Origin: Photobacterium swingsii
Lineage (GTDB): Bacteria; Pseudomonadota; Gammaproteobacteria; Enterobacterales; Vibrionaceae
Assembly (NCBI RefSeq): GCF_024346715.1
Contig: NZ_AP024852.1
Coordinates: 1,612,001 to 1,676,000 of the forward strand
Length of the DNA stretch: 64,000 bases
Reading direction: 5' to 3'
In this document: in pieces, positions 35,293 through 44,307 of the stretch
Layout: every line of letters begins with the position of its first letter
Numbering within the stretch: position 1 is the first letter of the stretch
The notes under the pieces: model-generated
The model's input: only the letters and a program-made list of their open reading frames with translations
Databases searched by the model: none
What the model was told of the DNA's origin: nothing
Translations under genes and position numbers: made by a program

Positions 35293-36273
35293 TTATAACT
35301 CATTGTTTGCTTTAACATCCGCTTTTACAGTAACGGCTTGGTCGCGTGTTTTCCATAGCGAGGCCGAAATCGCGATCGTGATAGTTAATGCAATCACAGC
35401 TAAAGAAACTGGTGTTGGAATTGCGTAAGCCGTTTCCATCAATAGCATCTTGATACCAATGAAGCTCAGAATGAACGCCAATGCGACACGCAAGTAGCAG
35501 AAACGTGTCAACATGCCTTCCAATACAAAGTACAGTGAACGTAAGCCCAACAGTGCGAACACATTTGCCGTAAGAACCAAGAAAGGTTCTTGTGTCACAG
35601 CAAAGATTGCAGGAATGGAATCTAGCGCAAACATCACATCGGTTAACGCAATCACTGCCACAACAATCAGTAACGGTGTTGCGATCCAGCCTGTTTTTCC
35701 TTTGAACAACATTTTGTTGCCATGGTATTCATCCGAGACTGGAACACATTTTTTCACAAGACGAACAGGCAAGCTGTTTGAGAAATCCTCTTGTTCTTCG
35801 TCATCTTCACGCCACAATTTGTAGCCTGTGTAGAGTAAGAATGCCGCAAAGATGTATAGCACCCAATGGAACTCAGCCAATAGCTGTGCGCCCACACTGA
35901 TCATGACTGCACGCAATAACAATGCACCGACCACACCCAACATCAATACACGAGGGCGTAAATGTTCAGGTACAGCAAACTGACCGAAAATCAATGCGAA
36001 AACAAAGAGGTTGTCTACGCTAAGCGATTTTTCGAGTAAGTAACCAGTTAAAAATGCGGTTGCCGCTTCATTGCTGGTGTAACTACTTTCTGGCGCCATA
36101 ACAGGCCAGTAAAAGTAGATAACAACATTAAAGATTAACGCTAACGCAACCCAAAATAAGCTCCAAATAGCCGCTTTTTTGATGGTGATTTTACCACCAC
36201 GGGTTTGATATAAATCGAGCGCTAACATTAACAATGTTAAAACGGCGAAGCCTTCGTAAGAAAAAAGGCTCAT
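35293..36273 (-). CDS. alx: TerC/Alx family membrane protein (probable Mn2+ exporter)
   Basis: A 326-residue inner-membrane protein of the TerC family with about nine helices. It aligns with E. coli Alx in AFLTGYLLEKSLSVDNLFVF, VLYIFAAFLLYTGYKLW, DVMFALDSIPAIFAVTQEPF and NVFALLGLRSLYFVLEGML. The intramembrane acidic residues (EKSLSVDN, LTDVMFALDS) are the expected metal ligands. Alx and related proteins move manganese out of the cell. The upstream RNA has the yybP-ykoY (Mn2+) riboswitch core, as in E. coli alx, which supports the role. GGAGTAAACCCT precedes the ATG. Confidence 0.9.
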   Translation of the reverse strand: MSLFSYEGFAVLTLLMLALDLYQTRGGKITIKKAAIWSLFWVALALIFNVVIYFYWPVMAPESSYTSNEAATAFLTGYLLEKSLSVDNLFVFALIFGQFAVPEHLRPRVLMLGVVGALLLRAVMISVGAQLLAEFHWVLYIFAAFLLYTGYKLWREDDEEQEDFSNSLPVRLVKKCVPVSDEYHGNKMLFKGKTGWIATPLLIVVAVIALTDVMFALDSIPAIFAVTQEPFLVLTANVFALLGLRSLYFVLEGMLTRFCYLRVALAFILSFIGIKMLLMETAYAIPTPVSLAVIALTITIAISASLWKTRDQAVTVKADVKANNEL

Positions 36274-36321
36274 AGGGTTTACTCCTTCCAGATCACGCGG
36301 AAGGCAAGAGCACTAATAAAG

Positions 36322-36530
36322 AGGGCTGACGTTGACCTTCCGCGCATAACGTACAGATACACCTAGGGTGTACACATTAATGGCGTTGGTCTTGTCAAAG
36401 CTGATGAAAGGTCATTAACTTACGGCTGCCGGGAGCATGAGGCTCCGGGATGACGACAGGCGAACATTCACTGTTTGTAGCTAGCCAGCAATGGCTAATT
36501 ACAGTCAGTAGAGTGTGACTACTCCCCAAA
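36322..36530 (-). promoter_or_regulatory. yybP-ykoY (Mn2+-sensing) riboswitch upstream of the TerC/Alx gene
   Basis: On the minus strand the leader contains TTGGGGAGTAGTCA (around 36527-36518), which matches the GGGGAGUAG start of the yybP-ykoY aptamer. The second conserved box is GGTCAACGTCAGCCC (36337-36323), with a GACAAGACC-like element between. A GC-rich stem (CCCGGAGC ... GCTCCCGG) lies in the variable arm. It ends about 50 bp before the TerC/Alx start codon, in line with control of translation or readthrough by manganese. Extent is approximate. Confidence 0.75.
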
Positions 36531-36693
36531 CAAGTGGATTCTATTCCTGAAAATGTATTCACGCCAGCGCTTTTTTCGATCTTGGCTATAAAGATAATTT
36601 CTATGACAGAAAAAAGACCAAAATGAACTTTCTGTGTCAATGCCACCGCATGTATTGAGCCTCAAATCGTTTTTGGTAAAGTAGTTATTAAGT

Positions 36694-36711
36694 TGCTGGT
36701 CTATACCAGTA
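36694..36711. promoter_or_regulatory. PhnR-type operator upstream of the FAD oxidoreductase
   Basis: CTGGT-CTAT-ACCAG at 36696-36709, 29 bp before the ATG. The arms match those of the operators before phnT, phnS and phnW. Confidence 0.7.
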
Positions 36712-36738
36712 AATTTCCATTAACAGTCTGGATGAATT

Positions 36739-38211
36739 ATGCCAACAGAAAAAGAAGCAGGTACAGAAACAAAGCAGGCGTTGAAATCGGGCAAGGTGAG
36801 CAAAGCAAATGACAGTTGCTTTCAACCTTTTTGGTTTGCTCAAGCAATGGAACAAGAGCCGCCTTCGACGATCAATGTATTGACACGAGATATACAAACC
36901 GACGTGTGTATTGTCGGTGGGGGTTACACTGGCTTATGGACTGCCATTAATATTAAACAGCAGCAACCAGAGCTGGATGTGGTTGTGATAGACAAAGGCT
37001 TATGTGGGAGTGGGGCATCTGGCCGTAATGGTGGCTGCATGCTGACATGGTCCACCAAGTATTTGTCGATGAAGAAACTCTACGGTGAGCAAGAGGCTAT
37101 CCGTTTAGTCCAAGCGTCGGAACAAGCAATTTTTGAAATTGAACGCTTTTGCCAGCTGCATGGTATTGATGCTGAGTTGCGTGTTGATGGCACCTTATAT
37201 ACCGCCACAAACGCAGCACAGCAAGGCAGTATGGATCCTGTACTCAAAGCACTAGATCAACATGAAATCAATAGTTGGCAGCAATGGCAAATAGATCGTG
37301 TACAGCAAGATGCGGGATCCGATCTTCCTTGTGAAGGTTATTACTCATCAGCAGCTGCAAGTGTTCAGCCCGCGAAATTGGCGCGTGGCTTAAAGCGTGT
37401 TGCTGAAAAAATGGGAGTAGTCATTTATGAAAATACGCCAATGGAGGACATAAATACTGATGTACCTATTACGATAACCACACCAGAAGCGGATATCTAT
37501 GCAGGTAAGGTCGTGTTAGCTTTAAATGCTTGGATGATGGAGAAATTCCCAGAATTTAAGCGCAGTGTGGTATTAGTTTCATCGGATATGGCGATTACAG
37601 CCCCTGTTCCTGAAAAGCTAAAGGTGATAGGCATAAATGACGGTAAAACGATCGTTGATTCACGGATATTTGTTCATTATTACCGAACGACTGTGGACGG
37701 TCGATTAATGTTAGGCAAAGGGGGCAACTATTTTTCGTTTGCGAATAAGTTAAGCAAAGTGTTTGATCAACCAAGTCGGTACACAAAGATATTACGTCAG
37801 TCATTTAATCGTTTATTTCCATCGCTGTCGCAACAAAGTTTCGATGCTACTTGGACGGGGGCATCAGACCGTTCAACGACAGGGTTACCTTTTTTTGGCA
37901 AGATGAAGCAGAACGCGAATATTTATTATGGGCTAGGGTATTCTGGTAACGGTGTTGCTCAAACATGGATAGGCGGGAAAATATTATCGTCGATGGTGTT
38001 AGAGCAAGATAATAAATGGAGTCGATGTGGACTAACTTCGGGGCCAAAAGGGCAATTCCCGCCTGAGCCTATTCGTTGGATAGGCGTTATGATTGTACGT
38101 GACGCTATTCGTCGAAAAGAAGCGGCAGAAGATGAAAATAAAACACCGCTCTGGCTTGATAGGCAACTGGCTAAGTTTGCCAATGCTGCGGGAAAAGCTG
38201 ATAAAGGTTAA
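36739..38211 (+). CDS. FAD-dependent oxidoreductase of the DAO family, phosphonate-regulon member
   Basis: A 490-residue flavoprotein. After an N-terminal extension of about 50 residues, the dinucleotide-binding motif DVCIVGGGYTGLWTA appears at residues 55-69, then a GSGASGRNGGCM segment and a C-terminal FAD contact (YYGLGYSGNGVAQTWIGGK). A 60-residue tail follows (RWIGVMIVRDAIRRKEAAED ...). It belongs to the DAO/GlyD-like amine oxidases. Enzymes of this kind (PbfC, PbfD) recur in bacterial phosphonate clusters, where they oxidise N-substituted aminophosphonates to feed the AEP pathway. An operator like those of phnSTU and phnW lies just upstream, so it is probably induced with them. The substrate is not proven. 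Confidence 0.82.
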   Translation: MPTEKEAGTETKQALKSGKVSKANDSCFQPFWFAQAMEQEPPSTINVLTRDIQTDVCIVGGGYTGLWTAINIKQQQPELDVVVIDKGLCGSGASGRNGGCMLTWSTKYLSMKKLYGEQEAIRLVQASEQAIFEIERFCQLHGIDAELRVDGTLYTATNAAQQGSMDPVLKALDQHEINSWQQWQIDRVQQDAGSDLPCEGYYSSAAASVQPAKLARGLKRVAEKMGVVIYENTPMEDINTDVPITITTPEADIYAGKVVLALNAWMMEKFPEFKRSVVLVSSDMAITAPVPEKLKVIGINDGKTIVDSRIFVHYYRTTVDGRLMLGKGGNYFSFANKLSKVFDQPSRYTKILRQSFNRLFPSLSQQSFDATWTGASDRSTTGLPFFGKMKQNANIYYGLGYSGNGVAQTWIGGKILSSMVLEQDNKWSRCGLTSGPKGQFPPEPIRWIGVMIVRDAIRRKEAAEDENKTPLWLDRQLAKFANAAGKADKG

Positions 38212-38650
38212 TTCTGCGATAGATTATATTGCTTATTTTTAAGTGTTAATGGCATGTCTATAGCGAGAAACTTAATGAGTGGGCACCTTTGTATACTTAT
38301 CATTCATGTGGTTGGTTTTAAATAGAATAATAGTCTGAAATTGCGAGTTAAGTAGCGTTACTAGAATAGATATTGATGTAAGGTCAACCTCCTATAACAA
38401 TCAGAAGTGATTGTGAAAGTAATATGTATAGATATTAATCTAATTTTCCAGCCTATTTTATATGCTAATGTTCGTCCTGCTTTTTTTAGTACGCTTTACT
38501 GCTTGCCACCTGGGCTGGTGAATTGGTTTTAGAGTAATGATTCTACTGTAATGCTATGTAATTAAAGAGAATTAAACTTAACAAAAGTTAATTTGAGTAT
38601 CTTTCCTTCGTAAGACAAACTAGTCTGCCTTAAACGACAGGAAGAGAAAA
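38212..38650. other. AT-rich intergenic region
   Basis: 439 bp between the FAD oxidoreductase and the first of the four paralogous small genes. No terminator with a T-run and no gene is evident. The promoter of the small-gene cluster is expected in the right part. Confidence 0.4.
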
Positions 38651-39019
38651 ATGAATAATAATAACGTGACTAACATCAAAGAAATGCTAGAGGTTATTCG
38701 AAGTGTTGGGATTAAACTTGATGATAACAACGTTGAAGAAGCGTTAGAAAGCCTAGAGATGAAATCTAACTTGAAAAGTGTTTTGGGTGTTGCAAAGGCT
38801 TGTGAGTTAGATATTAGTACTGATAAAGTTAAAGTCGCAATAACGATAGTTGCTATGAACTACAAAAAATGTGAAGGCCAGGTTGAGTCAAACTTGCATA
38901 GCATCATAGAATCGCCATGCCACTCATTATTTTTAACAACTATAAAAATGACGCCTCAATTTCAAGAATTACTCAACATTACTGGAGATGCTGTTTGTTA
39001 TAACAAATATCTTTGGTAA
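38651..39019 (+). CDS. Hypothetical small protein, member A of four tandem paralogues
   Basis: A 122-residue protein with a strong AGGAAGAG ribosome site. The first 40 residues (rich in Asn, Asp and Glu) are unique to this copy. From about residue 41 the sequence follows the same pattern as the next three genes: hydrophobic-charged helix (LKSVLGVAKACELDIS), a K-x5-I-V-A-M segment (DKVKVAITIVAMNYK), then SPCHSLFLTTIKMTPQFQEL. No known domain, signal peptide or membrane segment is seen. The function is unknown; the array suggests a lineage-specific family that grew by duplication. Confidence 0.7.
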   Translation: MNNNNVTNIKEMLEVIRSVGIKLDDNNVEEALESLEMKSNLKSVLGVAKACELDISTDKVKVAITIVAMNYKKCEGQVESNLHSIIESPCHSLFLTTIKMTPQFQELLNITGDAVCYNKYLW

Positions 39020-39059
39020 GAATGCTTCCTATTATATGAAATGTTAACTATTTAATAAT

Positions 39060-39335
39060 ATGATAATTGTTAATAAACTTAGAAAGTTAATTCGCTTTGG
39101 TAATATGATGGAAATAAATCTTGCTGATGATAATGTGAAATCGTGTATCGTGGCTGTTTCAATGAATGAAAATATTCATGATAATCAATTGGGCGCAGCA
39201 TTAATGTCTGCTTACCGAACACAATCTTCGTTATTTATCAGTGCACTCAATAACACCTCTGAATTTAAGGTTGCACTTGATATTCTTAACGATGAAATGA
39301 GTGATTTTATAAAAAACAGCAAGGTTGATCATTAA
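39060..39335 (+). CDS. Hypothetical small protein, member B of four tandem paralogues
   Basis: A 91-residue protein 40 bp downstream of member A. Pattern shared with C and D: NKLRKLIRFGNMMEINLADD, NVKSCIVAVSMNENIHDNQL, GAALMSAYRTQSSLFISALN, then NTSEFKVALDILNDEM. It is likely all-helical and soluble. The ribosome site before ATG 39060 is poor (AT-rich leader), which leaves the exact start open, although the alignment with C and D starts within two residues of it. No function is known. Confidence 0.7.
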   Translation: MIIVNKLRKLIRFGNMMEINLADDNVKSCIVAVSMNENIHDNQLGAALMSAYRTQSSLFISALNNTSEFKVALDILNDEMSDFIKNSKVDH

Positions 39336-39484
39336 GATTTCACTTTAGTGATAATCGATTGGGTCAAAATATACCTCAAATTTACATAATGAGGGATATT
39401 GAGTAAAGTTACTGGATAACTTCTCAGTTAATTGATAAGTTCACACCTAATGGAAACGATGTTTTATTAATAGGTAGATATCCA

Positions 39485-39733
39485 ATGATCCGTAATCGAG
39501 TAAAGTGGTTAATACAATTTTGCCAAGAAATGGATGTAAATATTCACAATAACAAGGCTAAAGCAAGTATTGTTGCGATATCGATGAGTGATAGTCTTCA
39601 AGATAGTGAATTGGGTGACTGTTTTATTCACGCATACCAAGCACCATCAAGCATCTTTATGGATGCTCTTCAAACAACAGATGAATTTAACGCTATTCTC
39701 AATATTCTTAATGAACAGCTGTTGGAAGTGTGA
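39485..39733 (+). CDS. Hypothetical small protein, member C of four tandem paralogues
   Basis: An 82-residue protein. AGGT lies 8 bp before the ATG. It aligns with member D from its first residue (MIRNRVKWLIQFCQEMDVN against MIQNRIRSLIQLCRVVELN) and shares KASIVAISMSDSLQDSELGD, AYQAPSSIFMDALQTTDEF and a leucine-rich end (NAILNILNEQLLEV). No cysteine pair, signal or membrane helix is present. Unknown function. Confidence 0.72.
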   Translation: MIRNRVKWLIQFCQEMDVNIHNNKAKASIVAISMSDSLQDSELGDCFIHAYQAPSSIFMDALQTTDEFNAILNILNEQLLEV

Positions 39734-39962
39734 CTCCTGTTGTTGATGGGAGAGGTTGCTTTTGTGTTATGCATAACTCCCCATAACCTTTAAGTGTTAT
39801 ATTAAACAGTTTTTGTAAATTCCCTTGAATTTAGTAGCGTAGTTTTGCTACAGTTCACCCTCATTTAAAACATTGTTTTATTTGGTTTTTACTCATAATA
39901 AAAATTAACCGTCCGATTTAACCTTTGGGTTTGATTTAACAGGATGTATGACAGGTTACACA

Positions 39963-40211
39963 ATGATTCAAAATAGAATAAGAAGCTTAATACAGTTATG
40001 CCGTGTGGTAGAACTAAACGCTAATGATGAAAAAGTACAAGCATGCATAGCTGCTGTTGCATTAGATGATAGTTTGGAGGTGAATATGCAAGGAGAAGCG
40101 CTATTGAGTGCGTTTCGCTCACAAGCCTTGCCTTTCATTAATGCGCTAAAGCGTACGACTGAATTTAGTGAAACAATGGCAATGCTGCGCGAAGAACTTT
40201 GCAATAATTAA
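39963..40211 (+). CDS. Hypothetical small protein, member D of four tandem paralogues
   Basis: The fourth copy, 82 residues if it starts at the ATG at 39963, which aligns with the start of member C and has AGG at proper spacing; an ATG at 39948 gives five more residues. It keeps the family pattern: MIQNRIRSLIQLCRVVELN, KVQACIAAVALDDSLEVN, GEALLSAFRSQALPFINALK and RTTEFSETMAMLREEL. A strong terminator 23 bp after the stop closes the cluster. Confidence 0.72.
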   Translation: MIQNRIRSLIQLCRVVELNANDEKVQACIAAVALDDSLEVNMQGEALLSAFRSQALPFINALKRTTEFSETMAMLREELCNN

Positions 40212-40233
40212 TTAGAAATAGCGACTGATTAAG

Positions 40234-40272
40234 GCAAGAACGATGAGGGTATCTCGTTCTTGCTTTTTTTTA
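40234..40272 (+). terminator. Terminator of the small-paralogue cluster
   Basis: GCAAGAACGA ... TCGTTCTTGC stem followed by eight T. Confidence 0.9.
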
Positions 40273-40285
40273 CACTTCGTTGGTA

Positions 40286-40993
40286 TTAGCCTTTCGATAA
40301 GGTTGCAACAGATTCAATACTTAATGCATCGTGCCGCCAATACTCCAAATCACAATCAATCATATTGCCATGCTGGTCGTAATTTAATCGCTCGATAAAC
40401 ATCGCAGGGCTACCTGCTGTTGCTCGTAAGGCTTGTGCAGTTTCCCCAAGTAATGATGTGGTACTGACACGATAACGTGTTTTGGCATACAGGGTATTGT
40501 AGTGTTCGCGGTAAGTGTCTGTAAGCGAGGTTGTCACATCATGTTCAAGCAAGTTCGGAAAATATTCAGGCAGAACGAAATTGGTCACTACCATGACAGG
40601 GCGCTCATCTAGAAAGCGCAAACGGTCAATACGGTAAACTTCAGAAAAAGGAGAGATGTCTAGTAACGAAGCTGCTCTTCGACTTGCTGGTACACGCTTG
40701 GCATCAATGAGTTCAGATCGTGCAACGCGGCCTTGAGCGCTTGCCATGGACGAAAAGTTTGTCGTTAGTGTTGGGTCATAGCGCAATGGTTCGGGTGACA
40801 CAAACCAGCCTCGACGATCTTCACGGTATAGCTTCCCTTCTGATTCAAGTAATGCCAAAGACTCACGCAAGGTAACACGTGTTGTGTTGAATGATTCAGC
40901 AAGTTTTCTTTCAGCTGGAAGTTTGTTGCCTGGTGCTAATAGTCCCGCGTCAATTTGTTCATTGATCGCTTCCATGATTTTGATGTACTGCAC
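40286..40993 (-). CDS. phnR: GntR-family regulator of 2-aminoethylphosphonate genes
   Basis: A 235-residue transcription factor of the HutC/UTRA branch of GntR. The winged-helix DNA-binding domain (about 1-70) has LAPGNKLPAERKLAESFNTT and RVTLRESLALLESEGKLYRE; the UTRA ligand-binding domain (about 85-230) has the pattern VYRIDRLRFLDERPVMVVTN. A GTG start with AAGG upstream fits best. UTRA regulators in this context (PhnR) respond to AEP or related phosphonates. TGGT-N4-ACCA palindromes, which match operators known for this branch, sit before phnT, phnS, phnW and the FAD oxidoreductase. None is visible upstream of phnR itself. Confidence 0.88.
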   Translation of the reverse strand: MQYIKIMEAINEQIDAGLLAPGNKLPAERKLAESFNTTRVTLRESLALLESEGKLYREDRRGWFVSPEPLRYDPTLTTNFSSMASAQGRVARSELIDAKRVPASRRAASLLDISPFSEVYRIDRLRFLDERPVMVVTNFVLPEYFPNLLEHDVTTSLTDTYREHYNTLYAKTRYRVSTTSLLGETAQALRATAGSPAMFIERLNYDQHGNMIDCDLEYWRHDALSIESVATLSKG

Positions 40994-41251
40994 AGTTTGC
41001 CTTCTGGTTAAATGCCAATTCGATTACGCACTCTGTGATAACAAAATGTGTTAACAAAACGCCTTGAAGCGCTTTATTTAATCATCAATCGGATAAGCAT
41101 TATGATGCCAAAGAGTGAAGAATAATGGAATGTGAAATATGGCGTCGTGCTAATAATAGGGGGGGAATAGAAATGAAAAAGCACTGCAAAATGTAGATTA
41201 CAGCGCTTATTCATCATGTCTATTCACAGTGCGAATAAATAGCTTAGCCTG

Positions 41252-42973
41252 TTAGCGTTTACGCCATGCTTGGGTGTAATGGTCGAGTGTTTTGTTTAAT
41301 CCTACATGTGCTAGCTTCATTGCGGCAGCCGTTAATAAAATCATAACGGACATAGCTGCTGCTGGGCCTGTTTGACCTGCGTCATCCATGTTAAGTACAG
41401 AAACAGAAGCAGGCATAGTGTCTGTGGCATACAGGAATACTATGGCTGAGGTTGTTGTCATGGCATTGACAAACAAGTACACCGCAATCTCTAAAATGGC
41501 CGGTGCACAAACAGGTACAGTAACTTTAAAAAAGGTTTTGTACTGTGGCATTTTGATAGAGGCTGAAATCGCTTCTACCTCGGCAGGGAGTTGTTTAAGG
41601 GCTGTTAGCGCTGTCATGTGTCCGACAGTGTAGTAGTGAATTATGGTGTTGATAACCAATATGGCCATGGTGCCATACAGCATAGACAGCGGGTTCGCTT
41701 GATGGTTAAAGAAGAAAATATAACCTAAGCCCAATACCAACCCAGGCACAGCCATAGGGATGATGGCAAACATTTGTAATAAACTACGTAATGCACCAAA
41801 ACTACGGCCTTTCTCGATGCAGTATGCTCCTAAGAAAATAACGATTGTTCCCACAACGGCAACCAAGCTCCCCAGTTTTAATGAATTAAAATACGGCTCC
41901 CAACCATAAGTACTGAATTCCGCAAAGTTGTAGTTATTTAAACTCAGGGTTAAGTTCCACGGCCAAAAGGTAACGAGTGAACCATAAATTGCCATACCAA
42001 TTATTGCTAGAATCGCAAACGAAATAACAGAGCAAAAGATGAAGCAAACCCCATCACGTAGCGGGCTTGGTGTCGGTACATAAGCGACAGAGCGTGAATC
42101 AAACATACCTTTTTGTTTTTTCTGTACCCAGCGGTCGCCAAAAAAAGCTAATACAGCGGGTAGTAATAGCACTACGCTGGCCACCGCACCCATTGAAAAA
42201 TTTTGTTGCCCGACAACTTGTTTAAAAATGTCTGTTGCTAATACGTTGTAGTGGCCGCCAATGACTTTAGGTACACCAAAGTCACATACAACCAAGGTGA
42301 AGACGACAATTAAGGTACTGATTAACCCGTATTTCGCGGCGGGTAATGTCACTACAAAAAAGGTTTTGAAAGCAGAGGTATCTAGCGCTCGTGCGGCTTC
42401 ATATAATCGAGCATCGGAAGTTTTCAAAGACGTCGATAATATCATCAGAGCGTGTGGAAATGTCCAGAAGATCAAACCTATCGCAATACCGATTGGACCA
42501 TAAATCGATTGTCCCAATAGTAGCTCTTTGGCGATGCCTTGATTGCCAAAGAGGTAAATTAAACTGATAGCGGGTAAAAGCGATGGTGCAAGAATAGGGG
42601 CAGCTCCTAAAACGGTAAACACCCCTTTAAATGGCATGCAGCTTCGGGTCAGCGCATAGGCATAACCAAACGCCAATATGCCAACACTCAAGGTCACAAT
42701 TAACCCTATGGTGACGGTATTTTGTAATGACTGCCACAAGGCTGGCGATGTTAAGTACTCGGCAAAGTTAGCCATACCCACATAATTGCCTTGGGTGTCT
42801 TGCACACTTTTTTGCAGCATACTGACCAGTGGCCCAAGAACAAACAAAGCCATGGTTAAGGTGAGCAAGATCAGTATGATTGCTAGAGTGACGTTGTCAC
42901 GACTTAATTTGGCTTTAAGTTGGGTTAAATACTGGCTGCCCATTGACTGAGATGGGGTCATCGTCGTATCCAT
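41252..42973 (-). CDS. phnU: 2-aminoethylphosphonate ABC transporter permease (two permease halves fused)
   Basis: A 573-residue inner-membrane permease with about 12 helices in two homologous halves, each ending in the EAA-like loop (YEAARALDTSAFKTFFVVTL near 190-210 and VEAISASIKMPQYKTFFKVT near 470-490). It matches the AEP-transporter permease type in which the two subunits are fused. The gene starts 15 bp downstream of phnT and has AAAGG before its ATG, so the two are co-transcribed. It imports AEP together with PhnT and PhnS. Confidence 0.9.
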   Translation of the reverse strand: MDTTMTPSQSMGSQYLTQLKAKLSRDNVTLAIILILLTLTMALFVLGPLVSMLQKSVQDTQGNYVGMANFAEYLTSPALWQSLQNTVTIGLIVTLSVGILAFGYAYALTRSCMPFKGVFTVLGAAPILAPSLLPAISLIYLFGNQGIAKELLLGQSIYGPIGIAIGLIFWTFPHALMILSTSLKTSDARLYEAARALDTSAFKTFFVVTLPAAKYGLISTLIVVFTLVVCDFGVPKVIGGHYNVLATDIFKQVVGQQNFSMGAVASVVLLLPAVLAFFGDRWVQKKQKGMFDSRSVAYVPTPSPLRDGVCFIFCSVISFAILAIIGMAIYGSLVTFWPWNLTLSLNNYNFAEFSTYGWEPYFNSLKLGSLVAVVGTIVIFLGAYCIEKGRSFGALRSLLQMFAIIPMAVPGLVLGLGYIFFFNHQANPLSMLYGTMAILVINTIIHYYTVGHMTALTALKQLPAEVEAISASIKMPQYKTFFKVTVPVCAPAILEIAVYLFVNAMTTTSAIVFLYATDTMPASVSVLNMDDAGQTGPAAAMSVMILLTAAAMKLAHVGLNKTLDHYTQAWRKR

Positions 42974-42988
42974 AATGTGTACATGCCT

Positions 42989-44065
42989 TTATCGATTAAG
43001 CTGGAAAATATGTGCGTGTTTTTTCGATATATTGAGGTGCATGAAATGGCCACGCTCTAAACCTAATTGGCGTGTTTCACGAATAGGCACATCAACTTTG
43101 ATGGGTTTAGCATGATAGTCACCTTGCAAGGTGCATTCGGCGCGCACAAAGGTACCTTGGAACTCAAGATCTTCGATCTGAACAGGAAAAGAGGTTTCAG
43201 ATTGCTGCTCATCGACACTGAAACGAAGATCCTCAGGGCGAAGTGCGAGTTCAAAACGATCACCGCGGTTGAGTGATTCACAGGGCTTTTCTAACAAAGA
43301 CTCCCCAATGCGAATTTCGTGATCACTCACCACAGAGCTTGGAATGAAATTCATATTACCTACAAACTCAGCAACAAAGCGTGAAGCGGGTTGTTGGTAG
43401 ATCTCTTGAGGTGTGCCGACTTGCTCAATAACACCATGATTCATCACAACAATACGATCTGCCATCGCGAGTGCTTCTTCTTGATCATGGGTCACCATAA
43501 TCGTGGTGATCCCGAGTTGACGCTGCAAGCGACGGATCTCTTCACGAAGATGTGTACGTACTTTTGCATCTAAAGCTGACAAAGGTTCATCAAGCAGTAA
43601 CAAACCTGGTGATAATGATAAGGCACGGGCTAGTGCTATGCGCTGTTGCTGGCCACCGGATAATTGGTTAGGAAACTTAATGCCAGCTTTAGGTAAGCCA
43701 ATTACTGATAACCAGTGGTTAACGATATCATCCGTTTCTTTGTTGCTTTTACCTTGGTTGCGAAGACCTAACGCGATGTTGTCGAAAACGCTTAAGTTTG
43801 GAAAGAGTGCATAAGATTGAAAGACGATACCAAAGTCACGCTTTTCTGGGGATAAGAAAGTCGTGTCTTTCTCATTTTGGATGATGGTACCTGAGCTGGC
43901 GAGATCTAAGCCTGCAATAGCACGTAATAGGGTGGTTTTACCGCACCCTGAAGGACCAAGAAAACAGATGAATTCACCTTTATTGATCGTAAGAGAAATG
44001 TTCTCTAAAGCAGTGAATTGTCCAAATTGTTTACTCACATTCTTAATCTGTAGATACGTTTCCAT
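42989..44065 (-). CDS. phnT: 2-aminoethylphosphonate ABC transporter ATPase
   Basis: A 358-residue ABC ATPase. Walker A GPSGCGKT at residues 37-44, signature LSGGQQQR, Walker B LLLLDEP and the H-loop TIMVTHDQEEALAMADRI are all present; a C-terminal TOBE-like regulatory region follows (about 245-350). The start is the ATG at 44065 with GAGTGAG upstream, in preference to the GTG at 44077. A perfect 16-bp palindrome (operator) lies 17 bp before this start. It powers AEP uptake. Confidence 0.9.
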   Translation of the reverse strand: METYLQIKNVSKQFGQFTALENISLTINKGEFICFLGPSGCGKTTLLRAIAGLDLASSGTIIQNEKDTTFLSPEKRDFGIVFQSYALFPNLSVFDNIALGLRNQGKSNKETDDIVNHWLSVIGLPKAGIKFPNQLSGGQQQRIALARALSLSPGLLLLDEPLSALDAKVRTHLREEIRRLQRQLGITTIMVTHDQEEALAMADRIVVMNHGVIEQVGTPQEIYQQPASRFVAEFVGNMNFIPSSVVSDHEIRIGESLLEKPCESLNRGDRFELALRPEDLRFSVDEQQSETSFPVQIEDLEFQGTFVRAECTLQGDYHAKPIKVDVPIRETRQLGLERGHFMHLNISKKHAHIFQLNR

Positions 44066-44081
44066 GTTAAAACTCACTCAT

Positions 44082-44097
44082 TTTGGTATATACCAAA
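44082..44097. promoter_or_regulatory. PhnR-type operator upstream of phnT
   Basis: TTTGGTATATACCAAA, a perfect 16-bp palindrome 17 bp before the phnT start. Confidence 0.8.
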
Positions 44098-44307
44098 TCT
44101 ACCGAGTAGGCGTTACAATATAATGACATTAGATTGACGAAAAAAAGACAACACCATAGTGGTGAAAATAAGCAACAGAGTTAATACTTAATGTTTGCTG
44201 AATCACGCATTATTTGTCGAACTAAAAAAAGAAATTGAATCGCTGGTCATTTTTTAGTCGACTCAAGTTTGTTATTTTTGAATGGAACAAGTAGATAAGG
44301 AATAGTT

